A stretch of 64,000 nt of DNA. It comes from Phycisphaerae bacterium. Lineage in GTDB: Bacteria; Planctomycetota; Phycisphaerae; Sedimentisphaerales; Anaerobacaceae. The notes beneath the pieces were generated by a model. That model saw nothing but the letters and a program-made list of their open reading frames with translations. It had not been told where the DNA came from and made no database searches. Both the position numbers and the translations under genes were made by a program. Below, piece after piece: positions 36,173-44,422 of this stretch (position 1 is the stretch's first letter; every line of letters begins with the position of its first letter). The stretch covers positions 20,913 through 84,912 of the forward strand of contig JAGOLX010000007.1 in the NCBI GenBank assembly GCA_017993835.1, read 5' to 3'.

Positions 36173-36201
36173 TGGACACGAGGGGCCGACGGTGCTATGA
36201 T
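36173..36201 (+). promoter_or_regulatory. Promoter abutting the MNT start codon
   Basis: TGGACA (36173-36178) and TATGAT (36196-36201) with a 17-nt spacer, both one mismatch from consensus. The -10 ends 6 nt before the ATG, so the mRNA would begin at or next to the start codon. Confidence 0.6.
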
Positions 36202-36207
36202 AGAGCC

Positions 36208-36531
36208 ATGGTAACGACACGGGAACAGGCGTTGGAGATTGCGGCGAAGGTGCAGGCGGGGCTGGAGACGATCTACGGCCCGCGGCTTCGCGGCGTGTAC
36301 CTATACGGCTCGGCCGCCTGCGACCAACTGGCGCCGGACAGCGACATCGACGCTGCCGTGGTCCTTGACAGGGTCGAGGACTCCGAGCATGAGCAAGCTG
36401 GTGATCTCGGCTGCGACCTCAGTCTCGAGTATGCGGCACTTGTCAGTTTTCTGTTTGTCAGCGAAGCGGATTTCCAGAGGGGGCGTTTTGCGATTCACAG
36501 GATCATCCGAAAGGAGGGAATCGCGGCGTGA
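36208..36531 (+). CDS. MNT-type minimal nucleotidyltransferase (TA-like)
   Basis: 107 residues. The pol-beta-like motif YGSAACDQLAPDSDID (33-48) has G34, S35, D46 and D48 for metal and nucleotide binding. MNT proteins pair with HEPN proteins in toxin-antitoxin modules and AMPylate the HEPN partner. The stop overlaps a GTG that would begin a HEPN gene (GTGA), but that partner is broken. The length is close to normal. This half of the module may be a relic or act alone. Confidence 0.82.
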   Translation: MVTTREQALEIAAKVQAGLETIYGPRLRGVYLYGSAACDQLAPDSDIDAAVVLDRVEDSEHEQAGDLGCDLSLEYAALVSFLFVSEADFQRGRFAIHRIIRKEGIAA

Positions 36532-36694
36532 ACGAGGAAACGATGTGAGGTTCCACAAGTATCTCAAGGAGTCCTTCGATCTTCGCCAGGAGGGTGATTA
36601 TCAGCCGGTGGTCCGCCTCACGGAAACGCGGGGGCGCGAGGTGCTGAATTGGGCGAAGGAATTCGTCGCGACCTGCCGGAAGTCATGCGAGTGA
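36528..36694 (+). pseudogene. Wrecked HEPN partner of the MNT gene
   Basis: A GTG at 36528, coupled to the MNT stop, begins MNEETM and then meets a stop at 36546-36548. In another frame the next bases read RFHKYLKESFDLRQEGDY and EVLNWAKEFVATCRK, up to 36694. This looks like the C-terminal third of a HEPN protein (R-x-x-x-DY-type end, then a helix). The middle, with the usual catalytic R-x4-6-H region, is missing. I read it as an internal deletion with frameshift. Confidence 0.65.
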
Positions 36695-36738
36695 CGAGTA
36701 ACTCGGGCCTCTCTCCCTGAAGACGTCCGTGTAGATTC

Positions 36739-37944
36739 TCAGGGATTCGGCGGCAAGGGGCAGTAGACGCTGAAGGTCGTGCCGGCCTTGGGGGTGCTGG
36801 TGAACGAGACGCTGCCCTTGAGGTACCGCTCGGTGAGCAGCTTGATGCTGTAGGTGCCCAGGCCCCGCCCTCGACCCTTCGTGGAGAAAGACCGCTGGAA
36901 GATCTGGAGCTGGACCTCTCGCGACATGTGGCCTGGATTGTGAACCCAGAACTTCGCCATGCTGTTCGCCGCGGTGCAGCCGACGGTGACGGTCTCGCGG
37001 GCGTGGCAGGCCTCCAGTGCGTTCTTGACCATGTTGCCCAGAATCCTCGCCAGCAGGGTCTTGTCGCAGACGAGGGCGACGTCGGCGGCCTGTTCGTCGA
37101 GATGGAGTTCCCGGTCGTGGCTGGCGGGGTGCCTGCGGTAGATCGCGATCATCTCGTGGAGCACCTGGAGCGAACTGACGCGTTCGGGTTTGAGGGTCAG
37201 CTCGCCGCTCTCGGCCCGCAGCAGGATTCGCTGGGCGTCGATCTCGTCGATCAGCTCGCCGCAGAGGCGATGGATCGTGTCGGCGTACTCCTCGACCTTG
37301 TCGGGCGTCCCCTTTCTCAGGAAGTCGGCGTACCAGGACAGGCCGTAGGCGACGTTGTAGATGTCGTGCAGGAAGATGTGCTCCAGGGCCTGCCGGCGCT
37401 TCTCGTGACTGATGTCCAGCGCCGCGCAGATCGTGAATCGCTCCTCCCCGACCACCACGGGCGTTGTCCAGATCCTCAGGTCGACCGCTTCGCTGTTGTG
37501 TTTGCGGATGATCCGGCATTCCTGGATGTCGCCGTGGCCGCTCTGGCCCGCCAGGATGGCGTGGACGGCCCCGCACAGGCTGCAGAACTCCGTGGTGCCG
37601 CAGCCGCCCTCGGACTCGAAGCCATGGGTGCAGTCCAGCGCCTCGCCCGGACGCAGGCCGAGGAGGCTCTTGCCCCGGCGCTCCGGCGACACCAGGTCCG
37701 CGAGCCGCTGGTTCGAGAAGATGATCTGGCGATGCTCGTTGAGCACCATGAGAACGCAAGGCATCATGTCGGGGAGCATGCCCAGGAACCGTTTGCCGGT
37801 GAAGAGCTGGCTCTGCCGCACGACCTCTTCCGGCGAGGCCCGTTCGGCCGGAGCGAACTTCGTTGCCATCTTCTTTGCGGTCATTCCTTGCGATCCAACA
37901 ACCACGGCGTCTCTGTGCCTCCCCTGATCCTTGGAGTCATTCAC
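36739..37944 (-). CDS. PAS-domain sensor histidine kinase with a Cys cluster
   Basis: 401 residues. GTG 37944 is used; ATG 37884 or 37869 are later options. A PAS domain (about 55-180) has C105, C115, C121 and C124 (C-x9-C-x5-C-x2-C), with HGFE between. H193 in LEHIFLHDIYN is the likely phosphoacceptor. The N box is NMVKNALEA and the G box is KGRGRGLG. It is a cytoplasmic kinase, as no membrane helix is seen. No response regulator lies beside it. It may sense redox or metal through the Cys set (inference). Confidence 0.85.
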   Translation of the reverse strand: MNDSKDQGRHRDAVVVGSQGMTAKKMATKFAPAERASPEEVVRQSQLFTGKRFLGMLPDMMPCVLMVLNEHRQIIFSNQRLADLVSPERRGKSLLGLRPGEALDCTHGFESEGGCGTTEFCSLCGAVHAILAGQSGHGDIQECRIIRKHNSEAVDLRIWTTPVVVGEERFTICAALDISHEKRRQALEHIFLHDIYNVAYGLSWYADFLRKGTPDKVEEYADTIHRLCGELIDEIDAQRILLRAESGELTLKPERVSSLQVLHEMIAIYRRHPASHDRELHLDEQAADVALVCDKTLLARILGNMVKNALEACHARETVTVGCTAANSMAKFWVHNPGHMSREVQLQIFQRSFSTKGRGRGLGTYSIKLLTERYLKGSVSFTSTPKAGTTFSVYCPLPPNP

Positions 37945-37970
37945 CGGAGTCTGTCTGCGACACTCGCATC

Positions 37971-37999
37971 ATTGTGGCAGGATCGGCCCGGGGAATCAA
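37971..37999 (-). promoter_or_regulatory. Promoter candidate of the histidine kinase
   Basis: On the minus strand, TTGATT (37999-37994) and CACAAT (37976-37971) with a 17-nt spacer, 27 nt before the GTG. The -10 is weak. Confidence 0.4.
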
Positions 38000-38050
38000 G
38001 AGGAAATATGCGTGCCTCGCGGCGTTCGGCGTCGCTGCGAACAGGGCCTG

Positions 38051-39406
38051 TCAGCCGGGCCTTCGGTCCACGACGCGTTCGGCGCCGCCGGGCAGTCGGC
38101 GAAGCGAGCCGGGCTCCAGGAGGATGACCTTGGCTTCGACGTCGAGCGTCGCCTGGATGCGCCGAGCGGCTTCCAGACGCAAGGTTTCGATGGCCTTGAT
38201 CTTGTCGAGCGACCGGATGTCGTCGGCGATCTCCACGCGGATCTGCACGGTGTCGATCCCGCCTTCCTGGTCGAGGACGATCTGGAAATAGGGACTGATG
38301 CCGTCGCACTCCGCGAGGATCTCCTCGATCTGCGAGGGGAAGAAGCCGATGCCGCGAACGAGCACGAGATCGTCCGTCCGCCCGCAGATCGGGGCCATGC
38401 GGACGAACGTCCGTCCGCACGGGCAGGGCTCCGGATTCAGGCGGGTGATGTCCCCGGTCCGGTAGCGGATGAGCGGGAAGCCCTCCTTCACGATGGTTGT
38501 GACAACCAGCTCTCCCTCCTGCCCCTCCGGGACCGGCGCGAGCGTCTTGGGATCGATGACTTCCACGATGAACTGATCCTCGTTGATGTGCAGGCCCTGA
38601 CGGAGGCGGCACTCGCCTGCGACGCCGGGACCGAGGATCTCCGTGGGGCCGTAGGTGTCGATCGACTCGATGTGGAGTCGCTGCTCCAACTGCCGTCGGA
38701 GCGGGTCGCTCCACCGCTCGCCGCTGAACAGGCCCAGGCGGAGGGACAACTGCTCAACGCGGACCTGGGCCTCGTCGAGACTGGCCGCGAGGTTCAGCGC
38801 GTGGCTCGGCGTGGTCGCCAGCACGGTCGTCTTGAAATCCCGCATGACGACGATCTGCTTGGCGACTCCCGCGGCCAGGGAGGCGGGGATCACCGACGCG
38901 CCGATCCGTTCGGCCCCCTGGTGGAAGCCGAATCCTTCCGCGAACAGGCTGTAATGGAGGGCGATCTGGACGACGTCGTGCTGCGTGACGCCGGCGGCCG
39001 CGAGCAGTCGGGCGGCGCACTCGCGCCAGTTCCGCAGGTCGTTGGGTGTGTATCCGACGACGATGGGCTTGGGACCTCCCGATGCGGCCTTATGCGTCGT
39101 GGCCCCTCTGCCCGGGGCGCCCGAGGTCGTGTGTATCCGCACGATGTCCCGCAGCGGGACCGCGAACATGTCGTACGGATAGCTCCGCTGGAGGTCTTCC
39201 TTCGTGGTGAAGGGCAGATCCCGCAGGGCCCGCAGATCCTTGAGACGCCCCAGATCGACCTCGTGAGTGTCGAACGCCGCCTTGTAGAACGCGACGTTGC
39301 GATATACGCGGTTCAGCGTCGATTGCAGGCGCTCGAGCTGGACCTGGGCCAGCTCGTCGCGCGGGATCGTTTCGCACTTGGGGTTGTACATGTTTGCCTG
39401 GTCCAT
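38051..39406 (-). CDS. paaK: Phenylacetate-CoA ligase-like enzyme with insertion in the P-loop
   Basis: 451 residues. It should activate phenylacetate or a related aryl acid with ATP and CoA. The PaaK core is kept: TYGPTEILGPG, YRTGD and DDLVLVRGI. The nucleotide loop is unusual: TTSG (93-96) is followed by APGRGATTHKAASGGP (97-112) before KPIVVGYT. In the family TTG normally sits there, so about 13 residues are extra. The gene follows livF on the same strand, split from it by a palindromic repeat. Activity is uncertain because of the insert. Confidence 0.85.
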   Translation of the reverse strand: MDQANMYNPKCETIPRDELAQVQLERLQSTLNRVYRNVAFYKAAFDTHEVDLGRLKDLRALRDLPFTTKEDLQRSYPYDMFAVPLRDIVRIHTTSGAPGRGATTHKAASGGPKPIVVGYTPNDLRNWRECAARLLAAAGVTQHDVVQIALHYSLFAEGFGFHQGAERIGASVIPASLAAGVAKQIVVMRDFKTTVLATTPSHALNLAASLDEAQVRVEQLSLRLGLFSGERWSDPLRRQLEQRLHIESIDTYGPTEILGPGVAGECRLRQGLHINEDQFIVEVIDPKTLAPVPEGQEGELVVTTIVKEGFPLIRYRTGDITRLNPEPCPCGRTFVRMAPICGRTDDLVLVRGIGFFPSQIEEILAECDGISPYFQIVLDQEGGIDTVQIRVEIADDIRSLDKIKAIETLRLEAARRIQATLDVEAKVILLEPGSLRRLPGGAERVVDRRPG

Positions 39407-39418
39407 GAGGGGATCCTA

Positions 39419-39572
39419 ACACAAATCCGAAATTCGAATTTCGAAATCCGAAACAAATCCAAATCGCACAAACCCAAATGACAGAAACGCTGTCGCCCAC
39501 CCGGACAATCCACTTTGAGTTTCGGTCATTGGTGCTTGTTTCGGATTTCGAGCTTTGAATTTCGAGTTTCTC
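39419..39572. repeat. Palindromic repeat B, copy 2
   Basis: Arms ccgaaattcgaatttcgaaa and gtttcggatttcgagctt flank the core cccaaatgacagaaacgctg. Located between livF and the PaaK-like gene. Same orientation as copy 3 at 41115. Confidence 0.75.
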
Positions 39573-39574
39573 TC

Positions 39575-40309
39575 CTATTCATCGATCGTTCGATACTCTT
39601 TCCCGAGGTAGGCCCGCTGGACCTCGGGGTTGTCGCTGAGCTGTCGCGAGGGGCCCTGCAGGACGATCTGGCCGGTCTCGATCACGTAGCCGCGGTCGGC
39701 CACTGCCAGGGCGGCCCGCGCGTTCTGCTCGACGAGCAGGATCGTCAGGCCGTTACGCTTGAGCGTGACGATGGTCTCGTAGATGTCCCGCACGACCAGC
39801 GGTGCGACGCCCAGCGAGGGCTCGTCCATCATGAGCAGGCGGGGTCGGGACATCAGCGCCCGTCCGATGGCCAGCATCTGCTGCTGACCGCCGGAGAGCG
39901 TGCCCGCGAGCTGGCTCGACCGCTCCTTCAGGATGCCGAAGAGGTCGTACACCTGCTCCAGGCTCTCGTCCAGGTCCCTGTTCTTGCTCGTCCGCCGACG
40001 GCAGAAGGCGCCGAGCCGGAGATTCTCGCGGACGGTCATGGTGGCGAACACATGCCGGCCCTCGGGGACGAGGCAGCAGCCCGTCGCGACGATCTTCTCC
40101 GCCCGCCGACCGACGATGCTGTGCTTGTCGAACACGATCTCGCCCGAGCGGGCCTTCAGAATGCCCGCGATGGTCTTGAGCAGCGTGGTCTTGCCCGCGC
40201 CGTTGGCGCCGATCACGGCGACTGCCTCGCCCGGCGCGACGTGCAGACTGATGCCCTTGAGGACCCGCAGGGGTCCGTATCCAGCTTCGAGATTGCGGAT
40301 CTCAAGCAT
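39575..40309 (-). CDS. livF: Branched-chain amino acid-type ABC transporter ATPase LivF
   Basis: 244 residues. Walker A GANGAGKTT (34-42), signature LSGGQQQ (137-143), Walker B LLMMDEP (157-163). Start overlaps the livG end by 8 nt. One of two ATPases of a HAAT-family importer for branched-chain or aromatic amino acids and related acids. It forms an operon with livKHMG. Confidence 0.93.
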   Translation of the reverse strand: MLEIRNLEAGYGPLRVLKGISLHVAPGEAVAVIGANGAGKTTLLKTIAGILKARSGEIVFDKHSIVGRRAEKIVATGCCLVPEGRHVFATMTVRENLRLGAFCRRRTSKNRDLDESLEQVYDLFGILKERSSQLAGTLSGGQQQMLAIGRALMSRPRLLMMDEPSLGVAPLVVRDIYETIVTLKRNGLTILLVEQNARAALAVADRGYVIETGQIVLQGPSRQLSDNPEVQRAYLGKEYRTIDE

Positions 40310-41072
40310 GGTCGTCCCCCAGGTAGATGCGGATCACGTCGGGATTTCGCTGGACGGCCGCGGGCGGGCCCTCCGCGATCTTGCGACCCTGGTCGAGGAC
40401 GAGCACCTCGTCGGAGATGTTCATCACGAGCGACATGTCGTGCTCGACGATCAGGCACGTGATGCCCCGGTCGCGGATCCGGAGGATCAGGCGGGCGAGT
40501 TCCTGGGTCTCATGGATGTTCAGTCCCGCCGCGGGTTCGTCCAGCAGCAATAGCGCGGGCTCGGTGGCGAGGGCCCTTGCGAACTCTACGAGTCTCTGAC
40601 GCCCGAAAGACAGGTTCGACGCGGTCTCCTTGGCGCAGGACATCAGGCCGAGGTCCATGAGAGTGTCCGCCGCGCGGCACTGGATCTCCCGTTCCTCCCG
40701 CCAGGTCCTGGGCAGTCTCAACATCCCGGCGAGGAAGCCCGCCCGGGTCCGCGGGTGCCGGCCCACCATGACGTTCTCCAGGACCGTCATGTGGGGAAAG
40801 AGCCTCGTCGTCTGGAAGGTCCTCGCGATTCCGAGCGACGCGACGGCGTGCGGCCTCCAGGCGGTGATTCGTTTGCCGCGGAAGAAGACGTCGCCCTGGT
40901 GGGGTGTCGTCGTGCCGGCGATGAGGTTGAAGAGGGTGGTCTTGCCCGCGCCGTTGGGACCGATGACCGCCTTGATCGCGCCGACGGGGACCGTCATGCT
41001 CACGTCCCGGACGGCGTGGACTCCGCCGAAGGAACGATGCAGATTCTTTGTCTCCAGGAGGACGCCGCTCAT
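40302..41072 (-). CDS. livG: Branched-chain amino acid-type ABC transporter ATPase LivG
   Basis: 256 residues. Walker A GPNGAGKTT (38-46), LSFGRQ signature in place of the common LSGGQ, Walker B LLLLDEP. Pairs with LivF. Its gene is separated from livM by repeat B copy 3, so the operon has been split by a small palindrome. Confidence 0.93.
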   Translation of the reverse strand: MSGVLLETKNLHRSFGGVHAVRDVSMTVPVGAIKAVIGPNGAGKTTLFNLIAGTTTPHQGDVFFRGKRITAWRPHAVASLGIARTFQTTRLFPHMTVLENVMVGRHPRTRAGFLAGMLRLPRTWREEREIQCRAADTLMDLGLMSCAKETASNLSFGRQRLVEFARALATEPALLLLDEPAAGLNIHETQELARLILRIRDRGITCLIVEHDMSLVMNISDEVLVLDQGRKIAEGPPAAVQRNPDVIRIYLGDDHA

Positions 41073-41114
41073 AAGGCCGCCTCCAAGACCAAAGACCTGA
41101 CGCTACGCTGGGAG

Positions 41115-41276
41115 GAAATTCGAAATCCGAAATTCGAATTCCGAAACAAATCCCAGATCCAAAGCCCAAATGACCGAAGCGCTGTCGCCGGTCGGCGGGT
41201 GCGTTTTGGATTTTGGGTATCCGACATTCGAATTTGTTTCGAATTTCGAATTTCGGATTTCGAGTTTTCTTTATCC
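41115..41276. repeat. Palindromic repeat B, copy 3
   Basis: Arms gaaatccgaaattcgaattc and cgaatttcggatttcgagtt, core cccaaatgaccgaagcgctg. Located between livG and livM and overlapping the last codons of livM. Confidence 0.75.
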
Positions 41277-42338
41277 ATGCTGCCTCCTCAACAAGAGGGA
41301 GGCCACCGCCTGGAGCTTCGGAACACGCAGGAGGCCCTGGGGAGCCAGGATCATGACGCCGATGAGGATGGCGCCGAAGACCGCGTCGTCGTAGGAGCCG
41401 AAGACGCCGCGCAGGGACAGGAAATTCAACAGGACGCCCATGACCATCGCGCCCCAGAGACTGTCCATGCCGCCGACCGCGACGATGGCGACGTACCGTA
41501 CGGACTTCATCACCGCGACCTCGGACGGCCCGATGCTGGCGTTGTAATGGGTCAGCATGGCGCCGCCGACCGCGGCGAACAGAGCGCTCAGGACGAACGT
41601 GGCCAGCTTGTAGCGATACGTGTTGATTCCGAGCGAGTGAGCGGCCTCCTCGCTCTGGTGGATGGATCGCAGGGCCCGCCCGACCCGCGAGTGGACCAGA
41701 TTCAGGGCCAGGACCATGGCGACGAGGACGACGACCCAGGCGATGTAGTAGTTCTGGACGCGGAAGGGGGCCCGCCCGTTGATCTGGAGGGCGCCGATGA
41801 GAGGGAAGGGCGGAACATTGGAGATGCCGTCGGCCTGGCCGAAGAGCTTGGCGCCGAGGACGATGCGATAGATGATCAGGCCGAAGCCGAGGGTGGCCAT
41901 CGCCAGGTAGTGGCCGGTCAGACGGATCACGGGCAGGCCGATGGCCAGGGCGATCAGGGCGGTCAGGAGCATCGCGGTCGCGAAGGCCGGCCAAGGCGAG
42001 AAGGAGAGGATCTGGTTGCCGTAGAGGTCCTGCCACTGGACGAGCAGTCCGAGCGACCGCAGCGATGCGACCAGCGGCGCGTCGCGCCAGGCGATGAGAT
42101 TGTGCGTGGTCATGACCGCGACGGTGTAACCGCCGATGGCGAAGAAGCCCGCGTGGCCGAGGGAGATCTGTCCGGCGTAGCCCATGAGCAGACACAGTCC
42201 GATCACGACCATCGCGTAGCAGGCGGACATGGTGATCTGCGTCATGTAGAAGGTCTTGCCTGCGGCGGCGAGCACCAGGTGCAGCGCGATGATCAGGACG
42301 ACCGCGGCGAGGACGGGGTAATAGATTCGCAATCGCAT
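41271..42338 (-). CDS. livM: Branched-chain amino acid-type ABC transporter permease LivM
   Basis: 355 residues, about nine membrane helices. Start TGATG overlaps the livH stop. Typical LivM motifs MGYAGQISLGHAGFFAIGGY and ATLGFGLIIYRIVLGAKLFGQADGI are present. The 3' end lies in a palindrome, so the last residues (LLRRQHG) may differ from close relatives. Confidence 0.92.
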   Translation of the reverse strand: MRLRIYYPVLAAVVLIIALHLVLAAAGKTFYMTQITMSACYAMVVIGLCLLMGYAGQISLGHAGFFAIGGYTVAVMTTHNLIAWRDAPLVASLRSLGLLVQWQDLYGNQILSFSPWPAFATAMLLTALIALAIGLPVIRLTGHYLAMATLGFGLIIYRIVLGAKLFGQADGISNVPPFPLIGALQINGRAPFRVQNYYIAWVVVLVAMVLALNLVHSRVGRALRSIHQSEEAAHSLGINTYRYKLATFVLSALFAAVGGAMLTHYNASIGPSEVAVMKSVRYVAIVAVGGMDSLWGAMVMGVLLNFLSLRGVFGSYDDAVFGAILIGVMILAPQGLLRVPKLQAVASLLLRRQHG

Positions 42339-43228
42339 CAGGCGGTCCTCAACGCGGTCGTCTCCCGTCGGGCGAACAGGCCGGTCGGGCGGAAGACCAG
42401 AATCAACAGCAGCACCACGATGGCGACGACTTCCTTGTAGGCGGATGCGAACTGGCTGATCACGAAGGCCTCCAGCAGACCGAGGAACAGACCGGCTGCC
42501 ACGGCGGCCATGCTGTTGCCCAGTCCGCCGACGATGGCGACGGTGAAGCCCTTGATGGCCAGCGGGGCGCCCATGTCGTACTGGGTCTGCGTGATGGGTG
42601 AGACGACGCAGCCGGCCAGGGCGCCGATCCCGGCGCTGAGCATGAACGAGAGCGTGACCATCCATCGGTCGTTGACGCCGCACAGACGGGCGGCCATCCG
42701 GTCGTCGGCGCAGGCCCGCATTGCCTGTCCGGTGGTCGTGTAGCGGAAGAACAGCGTCAGCGCCGCGACGATCACGGCGCTGACGCCGAGGACCCACAGG
42801 ACCTGGGGCGGGATGTACGCCCCGAGGATCTTGATGGTCGAACTGGCGGTGCCGGTGAAGTAGGGCAGGGACCACGGCTTCTCGTCCCAGATGTGGAGCA
42901 TGGCTTCGCGAATCAGGATCGACAGGCCGATCGTGATGATGACCAGCCGGACGACGGACGGATTGCGGACCTGGCGGATGAAGACCAGTTCGAGCAGCCC
43001 GCCCAGGAGGGCCGTGATCAGGACCGCGACGAGGATCGCCGCCGGCAGCGGAAGGACCTGCGCCAGACTGATGGCCGTCATCGCGCCGACGATGAGGAAC
43101 TCGCCCTGGGCGAAGTTGATGATCCCCGTCGTGCAGTAGATGATGTTGAAGCCGATCGCCACGATGGCGTATATGCTGCCGGCCGTGATACCCGAAAGGG
43201 CGTATTGGACGAACAGGGCCAGAGTCAT
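42338..43228 (-). CDS. livH: Branched-chain amino acid-type ABC transporter permease LivH
   Basis: 296 residues, eight or nine helices. N-terminal GITAGSIYAIVAIGFNIIYCTTGIIN and FAQGEFLIVGAM are LivH hallmarks. Overlaps livM by one base (TGATG). It follows the binding protein gene by 21 nt. Confidence 0.93.
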   Translation of the reverse strand: MTLALFVQYALSGITAGSIYAIVAIGFNIIYCTTGIINFAQGEFLIVGAMTAISLAQVLPLPAAILVAVLITALLGGLLELVFIRQVRNPSVVRLVIITIGLSILIREAMLHIWDEKPWSLPYFTGTASSTIKILGAYIPPQVLWVLGVSAVIVAALTLFFRYTTTGQAMRACADDRMAARLCGVNDRWMVTLSFMLSAGIGALAGCVVSPITQTQYDMGAPLAIKGFTVAIVGGLGNSMAAVAAGLFLGLLEAFVISQFASAYKEVVAIVVLLLILVFRPTGLFARRETTALRTA

Positions 43229-43249
43229 CGTGATTCCATCTCGTCCCGT

Positions 43250-44422
43250 CTACTTCTGGTAGATTGCGAACTTCTGATCTTTGACCGTGAGCATCTCGAA
43301 GGCGTCCATGCCCAGGCCGTTGTGATCCTGCGCGGAGAAGTTGAAGACGCCGGCGGTGCCGACGACGCCGGTAAGGCTCTCCAGGGCGTCCCGGACCGCC
43401 TTCTTGTCGGTCGAGCCGGCCTTCTTGATCGCCTCGGTCAGGACGAGCAGGGCGTCGTAGGCATGGCCTCCGAACGTGCTGGCGTCCTCGTGGAACCTGG
43501 ATTCATAGTCCTTCTTGTACTGGGTGAGGATCGCCTTCTGGGGATGGTCCGCCGGCAGGACGTCGGCCACGAGGAGCCGGCCGCAGGGGAAGATCGTGCC
43601 GTTGGCCGCCTCGCCGCTGCCCTGGATGTAGCGGGTGTTGCCGTACCCGTGGCTCTGGAACAGAGGCACGTCGAGCTGGATCTGCTTCATGTTCTTGGCC
43701 ACGATGCCCTGGGCGGGCTCGATGGACCAGTTGACGACGGCCTGCACGCCGGCCCCCTTGACCTTGGTCAGGACGCCTTGCAGATCGGTGGACTCCTTCT
43801 CATAGACCTCGCTGATCACGATCTCGATGCCGTTCTCCGGAGCGAGCTTCTCCAACTGGGCCTTGCCGCCTGCGCCGAAACCGGTGTTGCTCGTGATGAC
43901 GCCGATCTTGGCGATCCCCATGGTCTTCATCGTGTTGAAGATCGATTGGACGGCCTGGCTGTCCTTCTGGGGGGTCTTGAAGACGTAGCTGGCGAGCGGA
44001 TTGACGATGGTCTCCGCCGCGGCACAGGACACCAGAATCGTCTGGCCTTCCTGGCAGATCTCCTTGATGGCCATGGTCTCCCCGCTGGTCGAGGGTCCGA
44101 GGATGGCCATGACCTTCTCTTCCTCGATCAGTTGCTTGGCCAGGGAGATGGCGTTGGCCGGCATGGTCGCGGAGTCCTTGATGATCAACTGGATCTTGCG
44201 TCCGTTGATTCCGCCCGCCTGGTTGATTTTCTCCGCGAACATCTTGACGGTCTTGGCTTCCGGGGCGCCCAGATTCGAGGCCCCTCCGGTCTCCGCGAAG
44301 ATGGCGCCGACCTTGATGGGCTCTGCCGGAGCAGGTCCCGCGGATGGTTTCTTGCACCCTGACACGATCGCAACACCGCTCACAACCAGTATGCCCAGAA
44401 TCCTCGTCAATCGCACTCGCAT
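43250..44422 (-). CDS. livK: Branched-chain amino acid-type ABC substrate-binding lipoprotein
   Basis: 390 residues. Lipobox VSGC (C23). A periplasmic type I binding protein: FAETGGASNLG, GPSTSGETMA and the following fold match the peripla_BP_6 family, whose members bind Leu/Ile/Val, aromatic amino acids, amides or aryl acids. It starts the operon livKHM-GF-paaK. The adjacent CoA ligase suggests aryl-acid or aromatic amino acid catabolites as the cargo (inference). AAAGGA precedes the ATG. Confidence 0.9.
   Translation of the reverse strand: MRVRLTRILGILVVSGVAIVSGCKKPSAGPAPAEPIKVGAIFAETGGASNLGAPEAKTVKMFAEKINQAGGINGRKIQLIIKDSATMPANAISLAKQLIEEEKVMAILGPSTSGETMAIKEICQEGQTILVSCAAAETIVNPLASYVFKTPQKDSQAVQSIFNTMKTMGIAKIGVITSNTGFGAGGKAQLEKLAPENGIEIVISEVYEKESTDLQGVLTKVKGAGVQAVVNWSIEPAQGIVAKNMKQIQLDVPLFQSHGYGNTRYIQGSGEAANGTIFPCGRLLVADVLPADHPQKAILTQYKKDYESRFHEDASTFGGHAYDALLVLTEAIKKAGSTDKKAVRDALESLTGVVGTAGVFNFSAQDHNGLGMDAFEMLTVKDQKFAIYQK

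Noticed and set aside
36928-39481. Long plus-strand frames over the kinase and PaaK-like genes
   Set aside because: Shadows of clear minus-strand genes; GC-rich third positions leave antisense frames open.
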